Part shown: piece after piece, positions 47,196 to 60,580 of the stretch
Layout of the letters: each line of letters begins with the position of its first letter
Numbering within the stretch: the first letter of the stretch is position 1
Source: Varroa destructor
Lineage: Eukaryota > Arthropoda > Arachnida > Mesostigmata > Varroidae
DNA: 64,000 nucleotides
Assembly (NCBI RefSeq): GCF_002443255.2
Contig: NW_019211457.1
Span: forward strand, 42,493,119 to 42,557,118
Direction: 5' to 3'
Notes under the pieces: model-generated
Databases searched by the model: none
Seen by the model: the letters and a program-made list of their open reading frames with translations, nothing else
Told to the model about the DNA's origin: nothing
Made by a program: the position numbers and the translations under genes

Positions 47196-48320
47196 AGCAA
47201 ACGAGGCCGTATACTATTGCGGGCGGCCGTAGTTAATTTGCTGAGCGGTTCATTATTATTATGTCGGGGAAAGTATGGGTCGGGCACATATGCCATTGGG
47301 AATCGAACTCACACACAATGAACAAGGTGACTCGGTTTATATCTAAGATAGCCGAGCGAAATTTCCCCGCCGGGGGACGAGGGGCGTTGTCGTGGTCGTT
47401 GGACTACGGAAGTGCCGACGATATTAATACTGTGCGTAAAAGCTGAACCCATGAGTGGATTAGCTGGTAATGTTGCTCGCGGATCAATTTTACATTTTGG
47501 TCACAAATAGTTACTGGAGAATGATAAATTGTAGATTTCCCTTTTTTCTCTTGCCGTCGTATAGGTTTATCCAGCGAAAGTCTTTTCTTGTCTTTATGCA
47601 TGCTGATGTGACAGATCACTCTTGGGGCACAGCACGGAGCCCTCTAGAGAGATTAGCATATTGATTTACGATACTCACTGACTCGATCCATTGACCTAAT
47701 GTACATGTGTGCAGTTTCTAACCTTCGCAGAAACCTTGCCCAATTTTAGCTTCAAAACGTAAGTCTTCCAATCAGTTGAATTCGTGCCAAGTGTTGAAAG
47801 ATTGCTTGTTGTACCAGTATTAAGTAGCAGCGACTGTCGATTCATCCGAAGCGTATAATACATGTCTATTTCTTTGAAGTGAATTTAATTTTCCGTACTT
47901 TTTTGTCAAATATCAAGTGTACGTATGTTTGATGAGAGCCAGTGAGGAATCTGAAGTTAGTTATATGAGTGATGCCAACGCTTGCCGATTCAAGATTAAT
48001 TTGTTTAATCTACGAACTCCGGTAGATCATCGTTACTATTATTAAACCATTTCTGATTTACTATTGATTTTGTTCTAACAGCTTCAGTATTTCTAGGCTG
48101 TCTCGCATCGTAGGCAATTTAGTTTTAGCCCATAGCTTTTTTCAATGAAGCCTTCTCTATTCAAGTGCTATTATTTATTACTGTAACACCTCGGGTAATC
48201 TTCATATAACAATAGTCTTGGCTAATCAAAGTTTATGATTTTTTTAATAAAGCCAGCCGGTCATATCTTGGTATTTTATTTTTGCTCTTGTGTAGATGTA
48301 AAGCAGTAAGGAGAGCATTT
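45450..48320. other. no secure gene
   Basis: Contains a + strand open frame at 46274-46705 whose central part (KITDIFHTLESKVKSGLPED) has a splice-like context (donor AAAAG|GTACGA at 46552) but no recognised family. A GC-richer patch at 46740-47450 includes a 42-codon frame starting MNKVTRFISKIAERNF at 47319. Either might be an exon of an unrecognised gene. Confidence 0.4.
47163..47193. repeat. TA dinucleotide microsatellite
   Basis: Uninterrupted alternating TA of about 31 nt. Apparent YIYIYI open frames across it are artefacts. Confidence 0.9.
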
Positions 48321-48321
48321 A

Positions 48322-48879
48322 TCAGTAGGTCGCGTCGCTTTGCCCACTTCGGTAACCGCCTAAGCCACCAACTACAATAATGTCACGTCGCCCAACACAG
48401 CCTGTAGCATCAGGACCCGTCAACGTTCAGCCCATTACTAAGTTGATTCTAGCTGTGCCTGTTTCTAATTCAACCTGAAATGGTGGCTATGCCTACGAGA
48501 CTCCACTTGCGGCATAGGGGGTGTTGCATTATTTTATTGCTTTCAACCCAAATTTAGCGAACGCGCACAGGGAGTAAATGAAAGGCTATCAAAAAGAGAT
48601 TTAATGTTTTACTGGCTAAACCGACCGAATGAGGCTTTCTGGGTTGATGCCGTTTTGGTCTGGAAGTTACTTTGACCCTAAGGCGCTTTCAGCTCTACAG
48701 AATACATCATAGATCAAGACACGTCCGTCCTTTCGTAATCCGACTTGGCCTAGGACCTTATCCTGGGTGTCTTGGGACGCTTCAATGAATATTGAATTCG
48801 GCAAATTTTCAGGACAACGAACGGCTTTGAATGCTATGTGGGACCAGGGGTAGCCGAAGGTGTGCGATGCGTGACAACC
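48322..48879 (-). pseudogene. kelch-like relic, tentative
   Basis: The minus strand reads, in order, WSHIAFKAVRCPENLPNSIF, then EASQDTQDKVLGQVGLRKDG and RVLIYDVF (48879-48667). After stops and a frame change come PFQVELETGTARINLVMG, TGA, then GPDATGCVGRRDIIVVGGLG (about 48493-48322). The LETGTAR and DIIVVGG segments resemble the strands of a kelch blade. At least three in-frame stops and no supporting splice sites suggest a dead copy. The kelch assignment is by eye and uncertain. The + strand frame beginning MSRRPTQPVAS near 48380 is its antisense. Confidence 0.3.
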
Positions 48880-51580
48880 TCTTTTTATAATAAAAAATAT
48901 AATTTATGGTAGCATTTAATACGTAGAAGACGGTACAGTTTTCTCTCGTTAATTATGTTAGATATTAGATATTGACCTTTTTTTTTTGTTCTCGCGATAT
49001 TTGGTTTTTATTGGCTTCTACAGCAATAGATGTGTATTCAAACGTTGCATGACCGTAACGAAACAACTATTGTAAACTCTCTTGTCTATACAAGACGCCT
49101 TCAAGTTTTCAGCACGAAAAACTAGTGCACCTAAAAATATCGTATCTTGTGAATTTTGCTTAATCTGAAGCAAGAGAATCTAGCGAACTGACTCCGTTGA
49201 TTTCCTCGCTTCTCTTTAATAGCAACACTGCAAAGGATCCGGTCACATAACTTTAATAAACTTTTTTGAGCACAACAATTATCTGTATTATCAGTAAAGT
49301 TAACACCTTTATCTACCTGCATATAGCAAAAATAACTTTTGAAGCTACCGACAAGGTTAGCGTCTTTCCTTTTGTTAAGGTTCGATAATACCGCGTGCTC
49401 CGTCGAATAACTGGTCGTTGGGAAACAACTGCTGTTTACGAAGCATTACGATTCTTGTTACATGTTTAAAGCCCTTAGACTGTTTCCTAAAATGTACTAA
49501 GCATGGCAAAAACGCTTTACGAGGCCAAAGGCATAGAGGGTACTTAAAAGGCTTAGGGTTGGAATTAAGTTTCTTTGAAATAGAAAGTTTTACCGACGGC
49601 TACCTGGTCCTTTGAATATGCACTATTTGCCGTTTATTTTGGCGTCCTTGCCAATAAGTTGATTAGCGGATATTCTAATAACAGCTGACGGAAAAGAGAC
49701 ACGACTGTCACGTTTCTTTTATAGGTTGGCTTGATAGGCGCGCATTTGACAAAGTGATCAATTACAGATCAGTTAGATGCTCCTCTAATTGTATTGCGAC
49801 GCCCCTTGTACGAGGCACTCCACTCGTTTCGTGTGTAACGACAGAGGACACATACGAGAAAGACACTTAGAAGCAACAACCTTATTTTATTTGGCGGCAT
49901 AATCTCAGCTGATTTTGGTCACACCACGGTCATTTTGTCGCTACATAAAATTGGCTTACTTTCATAAGCTCACTCAGTATTGGCGATTTTTCTGGATCTT
50001 CTTTGTATGAAGATTTAACTTCTTCTTAAGATAGAAACCACTTCTGTATCATACTGATGTGGAAACATCACTTGTTGTCAGCTGTAGCAGTTCTGTCTAG
50101 GATTCGACCATTGCGCGTTGCCAGGCTAGACATAGGGGAGTAATGGAACACTCCGCTCGTATATCTGCTCCTCATGTCTGAGTGCAGTCCATCTGTCAAA
50201 GTTGCCTAGCGGTAGTTGAACAGGAATAGTTTTTCTGTTCGGTCAATTCAGGAGTAATTTGTCGATTATCTTCCGTCGAGAGTACCTTCAGGCGGTCCTC
50301 ATCGATCTCGACTGTCCGACAGGGCCAAGATATATCCTCACAGCCCGAGAGATGCTGTCGTTGAAGTTAACATATCACTTTTAACAATTCTGCTTGAGTA
50401 CGGAGTTTGCATTGTACCGGTACAAATACACTATTCTTCGGTGGCTCTTTGATCTCGGGAAAAGACGAAATAAAGCAGGTATTAAGAATTATCACCTTCT
50501 CTTCATCTTAGATAAAATCTCGTTTGCCAAGCAACATAAGTGCAACAGACTTATACAGGCAATGGAACGGTTTTGAATGGTCGATAAAACAAGCAGACAG
50601 GTGGATAATAATAAGGGAACACATGGTTTCCATCGGAGTTATTCGAAATAGCGCTCGCCACTGTAAAACTAAGTTTTTCAAATGTCCTCTTGTTAAGTTT
50701 GGGTCTGAAGTAATAAGTTAGACGCTTAATCGATCACAACGTACATTTAATTGAAGAATAGATTGACAAAAATAAGTTTATGTCTCCTTGGAATATGTAA
50801 TTAACCCTATTGCTATATCCGTTACTCATGTTTACGGCAAATTGAAGTTACAAAAATTAGTTAATATTGCATGTGTGGCGCTTTGGTACGTTATTTGAAC
50901 AGATGGTAATAACTATGACAAGCTGGATCTAGATACCAGTCTATAGATCTGCTTTATACGCGAATGCTATGAATACGTATTGGCCAGCAGACATTAGCTT
51001 CATAGCAAGTAAAAGAAATTCGTCATAATCATATTACATACTCGATCATATATAAACTTTAAATTAAAATGTTTACAATAGACCGTACTGTCACGAACCA
51101 TGTGGGTCCTCAGTAATCTCGTTAATAATTATATATGTCGCGAGAAAATAAACATTTTTTCCATATGTAGACTTAAGCAACAAGATTGTCGACTAAGATC
51201 TAGTACAAAACTGAAAATAACAGGGGAATAAACACTATAATAAAAATACGTTACACCTTTGTGCGAAGCGTATTGAGCGAAGCGTCGTACCTATTCACGT
51301 TTGATGGACCATAGTATGCTTGGTGTTGCACGCGTTTATCAGACACGTTATGTCTAGGATAAGACATTATCCCCTTACTTTCTAGGGAATGATTTACAAA
51401 TAACTTATTTACGGTGTATACTGAGAATATGGACAAATCACTATTTTACCAACGCCCTATCCTGCGTTCGTCTGCTCTACAAAAGCTCCACTGTGTGTGA
51501 TCTCAGATATCTAAGTTTTTCTTCCCCTATTCGTGTCGTATCTATCTTCAATTCGCCCGAATATCATCGAAGCCACATCG
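48880..51580. other. no gene recognised
   Basis: AT-rich non-coding DNA with short uninformative reading frames on both strands. Confidence 0.6.
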
Positions 51581-51589
51581 CACTGTATC

Positions 51590-52180
51590 CTCACTCATTC
51601 GAAGCTGTATTATCTTGCTCCCTCAGTCGAATCATCCTTCCTCTTTCATTAGCGGTCCTACCCTTTCATTGTGGAGCTGGTTCCATTACCACACCGCACG
51701 ACCCTTTCCCTTAGCCTCACGTGGCCTGGCGCTGTTCTCTACGCTCTATGCAGCGCCAGTGATCCAAGCTGCTCCGCTTCGGCTCTAATAAGAACGCGGC
51801 GATTCGACGATAAGAGCGCGCGCAGCGCCGCTGGGACAGGCCGTGCATTCACTTAGTATCGTAGAGTCGGGCTGCTGTGCCATGCGGGGCAAGTTCCACA
51901 TACAAACAAGCATTGTCACTCACAAAATAAGAACAAGATCAGCGATAAGGATGCCCGCCATGGCTGTCACCAGTTTCGCAAGCGGCTGACGACATGTGCG
52001 ACCAGCTTTTCACGTTGTATGGAGGCGGGTCCACCTTCGTCACACATCAACGCTTATCGAAACTGTGAACCGAACGACGTTAGCGGAGTCTTCGTTGGGT
52101 AACGAAGAAGGTTTAGAAGGTTCGTCGACGTTATCCAGTGCGGACCGATGCTTAATGATAATACTCGTACACATCTGAAA
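51590..52180 (+). promoter_or_regulatory. GC-rich promoter-like stretch
   Basis: Markedly richer in GC than its surroundings, with CGCGCGCAGCGCCGC near 51811-51825 and pyrimidine-rich blocks before it. Open frames cross it in several registers, as is usual in GC-rich DNA, without a recognised protein. It may be the promoter and leader of a gene with a long first intron to the right. The isolated exon at 62538-62640 is one possible downstream partner, but nothing in the sequence links them. Confidence 0.3.
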
Positions 52181-52189
52181 CAACCAGCT

Positions 52190-55100
52190 TCCGACATCTT
52201 CCACAGAATGAGCTAACTATACGAGAAGTAGTTTTAGATCAATGTAAGGAAAAGCCTATTAAGATCAAATGAACAAAACAATCAGTGCAAGGATACGGAT
52301 ACCGTGTTTGACTGTTTGTGTCTTGTGTAAATGTGTGCAATTGGGTAAAAGGCAAAGTTTCTGGAGCTTTAAGGAAAAAAATTAATGCATCGATCGCAAA
52401 CTATTACCAAAGTTTGAAGAAGCAATCAATGTACCGACATCTGATCCAGATAGGCGAAAAAAATCACGGTTAATAGTTTTAGTTGTGACGGTGTGATACT
52501 GACCCGCTAATGACCAATTGTTCATCTATTCTTGATGGAAATTCGCCAATAGCCACCATGTAAATTCAACAGAGATCAAGTAAGTAGGAACGTTGCTTAA
52601 CAGTGCTCAGAGATTGTGATTGCGGCGCAATGTGGTCAGTTCTGGTCAACGAGCGACGTCTAGAAGAGACACAACGTATAAAAACAGAAATATACAGTGA
52701 ATTGTGCAGAGCCTTTAGATTGCAGTGTTTCTAAAAAGTAAAAATCTAAAAGCATATCTCCTCGGTTGTAAACTATTTCGACTATCGGCACTAGGGCATT
52801 ATTTTTCGGTGCCAAACGACGTTAATCAACGCATTTATTTCGTTGCTGTTAATATAAGTTAATTGTTTTGTGTATACGGTGTGTAATATATGAATTGTTT
52901 GTTTGTGTGTATATTACGTTTTTCAGGACAGTTTTTACCGTTTGAAGATAAGTCGGGTATTCTTAGTCGCCAGGTCTTATTAACATAGTAAACATGCAGA
53001 ATAAGAGGTTCCATAATTTTGATTTAACTGGATGCGCTTTGTCATTTATACTTTCCCGTAAACAAAAAGCCATGAAAAATCACCACATATGCACAACCAG
53101 AATATGGATCTTCGTTCGCTTCTCATTTGTTTCAGTTGGTCCTTAACTTGTAACGTGGCGGGTGTTAAGAGGTGGTAAATTCAAACCGTATCAGTTCGCC
53201 CTTGAGTTAATGCGTCACCTGTTCTCCGACAGGCCTTTATATGTTTATGCTTGAGATTCATGACCATTACGTAAACTGAAATCTCTATCAAAATCTTTTT
53301 ACCGGGCCCCTGAAGTGCAAAGATGCTATAAAAAAAAAAAAATAAATAAAAAGTGATGACTAGTCTTCGGCGTTGCTTATGCCGTGAGAAGAGTCCCATA
53401 AGTCCTCAAGTTTAGTTCATAAGAAAACTGTTCTGTGTTAAGCTTCATTGGCGCCCACATTCATAAAGCTCAGGTGATCGTCATAATAAGTCGCTTCGGG
53501 GAGTAAATAACGAATGATTATCTGGATGAGGAACAATCGCCGAGTTTTACAAATCTAAGCGATCTGAGTTTAGATCGAGATACTAAGCATCGGCCTTTTG
53601 AACACAATCGTCATGTTGCAGCGCCCGATACCGACCAGTTTCTAGTCCGAAATGTATTGATGTTCGATAATAAAATACGGTTAGAGCATACTTTATTACC
53701 AGTTTAAGTAAATATCTTTTTCTACTTAAGAAAGCCGTATAGTACGGACCGCTGGCAAAACATGAAGCAGCGACTCTCAGCTACGGCCTTTCTCAAGGCA
53801 TCGTGCAAGAGCTCGGTTAGTTAAACGAATGAGAGAGATAAATAGGGGCTAAAATCATAGTGGCTTTAATGAGGGATCGTTAAATCGGCCGATAGTAAAC
53901 GTCCGTCGCCCTTTGCAGCAGAACCACGAAAGTTGCAATCTCTTAAATCAGTTGCCTATTATTGCATTTATAGAAGCAGGAAACTAGAGAGATAGTTCAT
54001 TAGTCCATGATCGTTAGATAGGCGTTGTGGCTATAAAATAAATTCCACTCAGGGGCAACCGGTGAAGCTTTTGAAATTTATATAGTCTTGAGTAGAGCCT
54101 AAGTATTTTATGAACATTTATTTGAATATTCGACGACCACAGAATGCATCAATGTTCACGATTGTTAAACGTATTTGCATGAAATAAAAATTCAATGCGT
54201 TTGAAATAACCCTAAGCTATATTCGAGATCTCATACGTTTGAGGTCAGTTGGCAGGTCGGTGAACGGAACGACTTTTGAGCAGTGAATATGATAAAAAAA
54301 ATTTCACTTTTTTGAGTTATTTATTAATTATTTCTATCACCGGGAAGTCCTGAAGTTTGTATCCAGAATGCTCGCTACACATGGGTGTCGCTATTTAAAA
54401 CTCATACTTTACGCTGTGGGTAGCGCATTATGTACCCTTTTGAAACAGATTTTGCCATGCCTGTCAGACTTGTGGAAATATTCATGCGCAACAAAAGACA
54501 TGGTCATGGTAATGAATTGCCTGTGGTACCTTTTGATGAAGGCAGAATTTAAGCGCTTGAAAATAAACCATCTTCCAGCAGTTGCGCACTGCGCCTACAA
54601 CAGCTAGAGTAGAAACAGATATTTCTTAGACCAATTTTTTCGAGATGTAGCCAGTAAAATGCAAAACTCTTTGATAGGATACAGCCTTTGAGTTCCACGA
54701 GCTAGCTAAAATATTTCTCTTGAATACTACAATACTCCGTGATTATCTCAAGAGACATCCCAAGACTAGCACAGACGTGCCAACAACCGTAAAATTCAAG
54801 CGAATCGTCATTACGTTGTTCCTAATTTCGCTGGGCCGCTGCTTACGTGCGAACGTACTTCAACCAAGTTAACGGGAAACGTACATACTCGTCTTTACTA
54901 TCGGATCTCTCTGTCTAATGGGGAAATTTTGAAAGGACCAAATTATCAAATATCATAAAATGAATATGCCATGTTCGAACTGTAAATTAGGTTCTCTGGC
55001 ACGCACATTTCCAAGCGTCCATTTAGCTAAGGTATCTATCACACAGAGGCGTTAAACCTTTGCTCTTTATGCGAGAAGATTATATTTGCCCTGTCCAAGC

Positions 55101-56030
55101 CGAAAGGCACATTAACTACAACTGAAACAAAATAAGCAGTCAACAGCACTTTGCTGGTGCTCATTTTTGCCCTTTTATATCTGTTTCAAGATTTTTTTAA
55201 GGTTCTGTACCCGCTAAAACATGTGAAACATATGAAATTTAGCTTACATCTTATCTGCTTATCCAATCCTCCAGCGAGGAATGTATTGATGATGATTTCA
55301 ATATAGATGTAAATCGATAATTCTTAAAGGCGGGTTACTATGGTGGCCGACAAATGTAAAGGTGGAGGACGGAGCGTATGGAAGGAACGAAATTATTCAC
55401 CTGATCCACTTCCGATAGCCTAACCCATTCTAGCAGGACCATGCCTAATAGAAGTCAAGCTAAATATGTAGCTCTGAGCGGCGGCGAGCTAAAGGTAATT
55501 CTATCGCAAAGTACGAAGTGTAAAAAAAATATCAAATTAAATACTATCAGAATCTCTCTTTGTTTACTTCATTTTTGTTGTGTTCTTTGGGTGTGTTTTG
55601 CTTAGTTCTGCAAAAAAGTTTTCAATCTTGCGCCATAGGAGCACCACGGCTCGAGATTGAAAAAAACTATGAAAAAAAACCCAAAGCGGAAGAACATGAA
55701 ATTGGGGCTGACTGCGGCAAGCAACAGGACTTGTCACAACCCCAGATCGGCCCCCAATTGATAGAAAGTTCAATCAACTGATGCGTTAGCTTTTACGCGG
55801 GATATTCCCTTAAATTCAGACAGCGCTGATGCTTTTCTCCTGTAAGGTGCCTTTAAATGAAACACCTGTGTAAGTGACATTTTTTGCATGCTTGCATTGA
55901 CTAGGACACTTCTGGCAGATATGTTTACTTAACATAATTTTCATTATCTTCGATCATAACCTCGATTAAGGATTTCAATTGCTAGCAGGTAATTTTTTTT
56001 CGCTAACTTTATAAATAGTTTTTTTAATAG
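52190..56030. other. no gene recognised
   Basis: Mostly AT-rich. The + strand frame at 54368-54607 and the overlapping pair at 55560-55781 show no recognisable motif or consistent splice structure. Confidence 0.55.
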
Positions 56031-56040
56031 TAACTGTGGA

Positions 56041-56247
56041 TCAAAAGATAGTGGGTTGTACGTGTTGATCCAACAAGGTCTTGCTTAGACGTGCTATATA
56101 CACAAAATGTCGCCGATCTAAATCTTTGGTATATAGCAGGCCAAAAACGGCAAAAACCCAAGGGTCCCAAGAAGTATAAAAGTTGAAAAGGTGCCAAAGC
56201 CGTAATGAGTTTAGACAACAATAACCATTAGGGTTCATCTGGACGGC
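56041..56247 (-). CDS. GPCR TM7-like terminal exon
   Basis: Minus-strand exon candidate after acceptor GTCAGTCAG, 68 codons to TGA. It contains LRLWHLFNFY and WDPWVFAVF. The DPWVFAxF string closely resembles the seventh transmembrane helix of prostanoid-type class A receptors (for example DPWVFAIF as I recall for the PGE2 receptor EP2). The NPxxY-like position is DPWVF. Spacing between the preceding Asn and the Asp is two residues longer than in EP2. Upstream on the same strand, 58255-58010 carries a single membrane-helix frame, but other receptor exons are not recognised. It may be a live terminal exon, a relic, or a coincidence. Confidence 0.35.
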   Translation of the reverse strand, partial: AVQMNPNGYCCLNSLRLWHLFNFYTSWDPWVFAVFGLLYTKDLDRRHFVYIARLSKTLLDQHVQPTIF

Positions 56248-58009
56248 CTGACTGACAACAATGGGCCTTCCCTAAAACAGCTTCTAAGTTCTATATTGAA
56301 ATTGCGCGATCTTTACAAATTGCATTTTGAATCGCCGTTTATTAATCAGCCAGCGCTTTCAGTTCAATCTTTATTGTAGATGTTCGGCTTAACTTGCTAA
56401 AAATTTTTATTGGATTCTTTGGAATCCTCATAGAGGTTAGGAACAACATAGACTATTGATCTCGGGCAACCCAGCAAAAACAGATGAGTGCCATTTTTAG
56501 TCAGCAACATCCGTCGACTGTCAACTGTTCTCTGGAGTTGAAATGATTTTGACAAAGCTGGGAGGAACAAAGAGAGCGACGAGAGAATTGCTTTCCGAGA
56601 TTTTCAAGTCGACGAAGGTCTTGAACAGTAATTAATATCTGAGCGTTTAAAACCAGCTTTGTAAGATGACATTCTATCACAGTAGTTCTATGATCTTGTA
56701 TGTTTGTTTAGGATTCAACTACATGGACTCAGGTTTGATATTTTATAAATCGTGTCTGCTTGCAACGTAGTAAGTTCCAAACTAATATCTCGTGTATCGG
56801 GAACTCGAACCGACAATTCCTGGCGTCTTACGGATTAATTAGGCTTCATAGAAACAAGGTAGCAAGGGGTGTACCCTAATCTAGAACGTTAGGTCTGGTT
56901 ATTTGTATGTCTCGCCTTAACCACTTTGATACAATGACTTAATAACAAGTTACACAGTATATTTGATTTCAAAATATTTCATTCATAGTGCTCTGCCTAG
57001 TCAGATCTTCCATTTGAGGGACAAGATTGGTACGAAGCGGCGACACCTTTTCCTCTGTAAATCTTTTTTCAAAATTTATACGTTCTCACAAACAACCGCG
57101 CACATGTATCAAGTCAGAATGATTCTCATCAAGAGAATTGTGTGTGGGGCAATATGATGACAAAGATTATTTTGGCTTAGACACCATTGACTCTCTAAGC
57201 ACCTGTGCATAGAGCGGTTAAAGTTTATACTCAGCAGAATCAATGATGAAAGCATCTAAAAATAGTTTCAGATTTAAACGAATTTTAAATTTAGAGAGGA
57301 AGGAAACTGATGCACTTAGTTGTAAAACAAATGCCATGTCTCAGAATTTGTTTTTATTGCAGTATTGGAACCTAGGTAGGATAAGGAAGACCTATAATTC
57401 CCAACCAATATACGACACGGAAGGGCTAACGTTCAAAAGCTTATACAGATTTCTAGTCTTTTACAAATACCGCGCCAATTAAATCCTCGTACAGCTTTAT
57501 ACCAAGGCTCTGCTTAGAAATCGCCCTGAAAAATATTAGAAATGACCGATATCTACATGTACGGCTGGTCGGTGCCTGCAGTGATCAACATAGTGTATAA
57601 TGTGACTGTGTATAGGTCTAAAAGTCTCACAGAAAAAGACTTCGAGAACGAAGCATGCTTGGCAAAGCACTCATGTATGGATATCGAAGGTTAGACTGAA
57701 TGGGGTAACAAAAGCTAAAAAAAAAACAAGGTAACATGTCCGAAAGTCATGTGACTCAAAAAGTCGTTTCAGTGTGGCAACATTTTTAGGATATTTTTTC
57801 AGGCGATGATTATATTCGTCATAGTGCCGCTATACATTTAGTGTAAAGTTATAACTTACCTCTGGGGGCAATGGGAAAAGCCACTAAATATAGATTTTTA
57901 TGACTACGATGAGTGGTTGGATTAAATTTGATTTTTACACACGCTGATATACAAAACAGAACGAATAATAGGGCAGAGAGATAATTGCGGCAAGACGACA
58001 AGGCGAGTT

Positions 58010-58255
58010 TCAAGATGAAAAATAGTCGTTCTTCAATATTTCCTCCTTATGCAAAAATTTGTCATAGTTTGTGTAAGTGGTGCCGGGTAGAAATATAACA
58101 CTAATACATAGCATAACAATGAAGTAGTAACCCAATGTCATTATCAACTTGGTAACTTCATATGTCCCCAATGCGCTAACTACAGCATTCTCTACTATGT
58201 CGTAATCCCTAAAGAGACGCGCCTGTCGCTGTACACGTAATTTCACCGTTGGATC
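58010..58255 (-). other. single-helix coding-like frame
   Basis: Minus-strand frame opening after CCCATAG, reading VKLRVQRQARLFRDYD, then EVTKLIMTLGYYFIVMLCIS, one plausible membrane helix preceded by basic residues. The layout would fit intracellular loop 3 and TM6 of a receptor whose TM7 is at 56041-56247. No conserved TM6 signature (CWxP or similar) is present, so the link is weak. Confidence 0.2.
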
Positions 58256-59009
58256 CTATGGGCTCCCACGGATATTATATTAAATCGATAACTTCGATTG
58301 CCGACCACATCTTTATAGAGGAAGCTGTGGGAACGTCAAATCTGGGCAGACCCAGTTCGTGTCTCTAACTGATGTCATCGCCTCAGTGAAAAGTTCCGTT
58401 AAGGAACTCGATTATAAAGTCAGCCGGAAAATCCTATAACTCTTGTATTATTATGGGCTATTGCAAACGCTGCAACAAAAAATTATGGATTTCCCTGTTA
58501 GCCACTCTTAAAACGAAAAATATGGCCATATCTATTGATATTTTGGCAGTCTCGATCCTAAAATCGAAACACGTGGACTTTGAACGGACCACTCCTTTAC
58601 GTCCATTTGCTGTCAAAGTTTCATGACAAAACGAAAGCCAACGTTTTCCTCTTGTCTCGCCTCGGTTAACGAGCACAATAACTTTATAGTTCTGATTGAG
58701 TAATGCGCCATCAATCCATCCATCCATACATAGGCTATTAGCGGAATAAGGATCTAGTTGAGTTGAAATGGAGCGCTGTATACGCGAACAGCCGCGCAGA
58801 AAGGCTATAGACGATATAAGTGGCCGCTCGATCGTAAGAAGAATTGTAAGTGTGTTAGCACTTAACACTGCAAGATAAATAGGTTAGATTACTTATCGCC
58901 TCGATGATGTAAAACCTAGGAAGGGCAACAACGATTAAACGAATCGAGCAGCTGTAAGGTTTATTTTGTCGCCTTTTGACATGAAATGCCTATTCCTATA
59001 CTTACTAAC

Positions 59010-59022
59010 ATATATATATATG

Positions 59023-59059
<37 letters not shown>
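59010..59059. repeat. TA microsatellite with one interruption
   Basis: About 50 nt of TA alternation broken by a GTT near 59022. Produces spurious YIYIYI open frames. Confidence 0.9.
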
Positions 59060-59061
<2 letters not shown>

Positions 59062-60558
59062 ACCAAATGGGATAAGGGTAAGTAAAGTATCTTAGTTTCA
59101 AGGTTTTAACATGATAAGCTGGCGAACTAATAGCCCTTTCCGCAGATATCCTACTCAACAATATAAACGGGTTTTGATAACATGAAATTCGTCAAACAAT
59201 TGAACGAGGTCGAGCTACAATTGGGTTTCTATCCAATAACGTACCAAAGATCAGTAACGAAATCTGCGCGTGTTTACTTATGATGTACCACCAACACAAT
59301 TATTGATATTGTAGCGGGCTTATGATTAAGTAAGCAATTTTCACAGTCCTTTTTGTAATCTCGAGTGTCAGTGTTTAAATCCCTGTGCTTAACTGAACGT
59401 CATAGAAGTGCTTCAAATCGTAAAGCAAATACGGAACCAAATATAGCCATGTATAATGCTCGAAATGGATATCGAGACTAAGCATAACTTCGAAAACCTT
59501 CCGGTCGAAAGTTGCTACTCCACGGACACGTGTGCCGGAACAGCGAGTTTATTGACTTACTAACCTATTAATTGCTACTCAGTAACAATTGAGCTTAATT
59601 CGTTCAATGAGCTTAATTATTACGGCTACGTCAGTGCATTTAGAAACCGCCAATGTTTGGCATTTTTTTTTCAAACAATTTCGTGTTGTTTTTCTAAAGC
59701 AACGTGTGCGTATCAGTTAAGCAGGATGGAACCAGACAGCCACATGATTCGCTACATAAAACAGACCAGAACGCTGGCGGCCCAGGGGCGATGCAGGACG
59801 ATTTTTTGCTTATTTCCCCACATCTTCTCCGAATTCGTTGACGCAGCGTCATCGTTGCTGATAACGAGTGTCAATCATAATTATTGCAAGCAGTCACGGT
59901 GGCTGCGACAATGGGCTCTGCTGTTATCCATGGGCGTGCTTGTTGACGACGAACTTTGATTTTTAAAAACATCAGCCATAATGACGTCGGTGGTAGCAAG
60001 GCTTCATAACAAGCCCAAAGGGGTATGTGTCTTCTGAACATTCGTAAGCGTATACCGAACTGAAAACAGAATTTTTCTAATGAACAATTGAAATAGACGT
60101 CGTATTTGTCGGCGTCACAGAATAGCCAACACGTCAACATTTTATCGTTCGCATCTGCGCTCAGTCAGACGATTGTCAGAATCTACTTTGTTGTCACAGA
60201 TAATTTTTACTTCCTTCAATGGTCAAATAGATTAAGAAGATATAACAAGCATCATCTAGCAACGGCTTTGTGAATCGAATCCGTTCGCGAATACATAGTG
60301 ATGAAACGTCCAAAAGGGTACATCACAGAAGCTAGATCACTGACTTAACGCTCATATTAGCTACGTGCGCCTTAAAAGATTATTTCGATATTGGTCTGGC
60401 TCTCTTGCAGAGCGGGTTCCTTAAAGCGGACTCTGAAGACGGTTTGGAAATCGTCTCGGCTAACTGGCATGCACATTGTGTCGAGGATCGCTGGGATCGA
60501 TGTTCCGTAAAAAAAAACCAACCCCCTTGAAATAAACATGCGTGTACGTATGTATGCG

Positions 60559-60580
60559 TATATATATATATATATATATA
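60559..60580. repeat. TA microsatellite
   Basis: About 22 nt of uninterrupted TA alternation following GTATGTATGC. Confidence 0.9.

Noticed and set aside
58980..59161. Open frame rich in YIYIYI across the TA repeat
   Set aside because: It is translation of a microsatellite. The same applies to 47085-47321 and 60380-60589.
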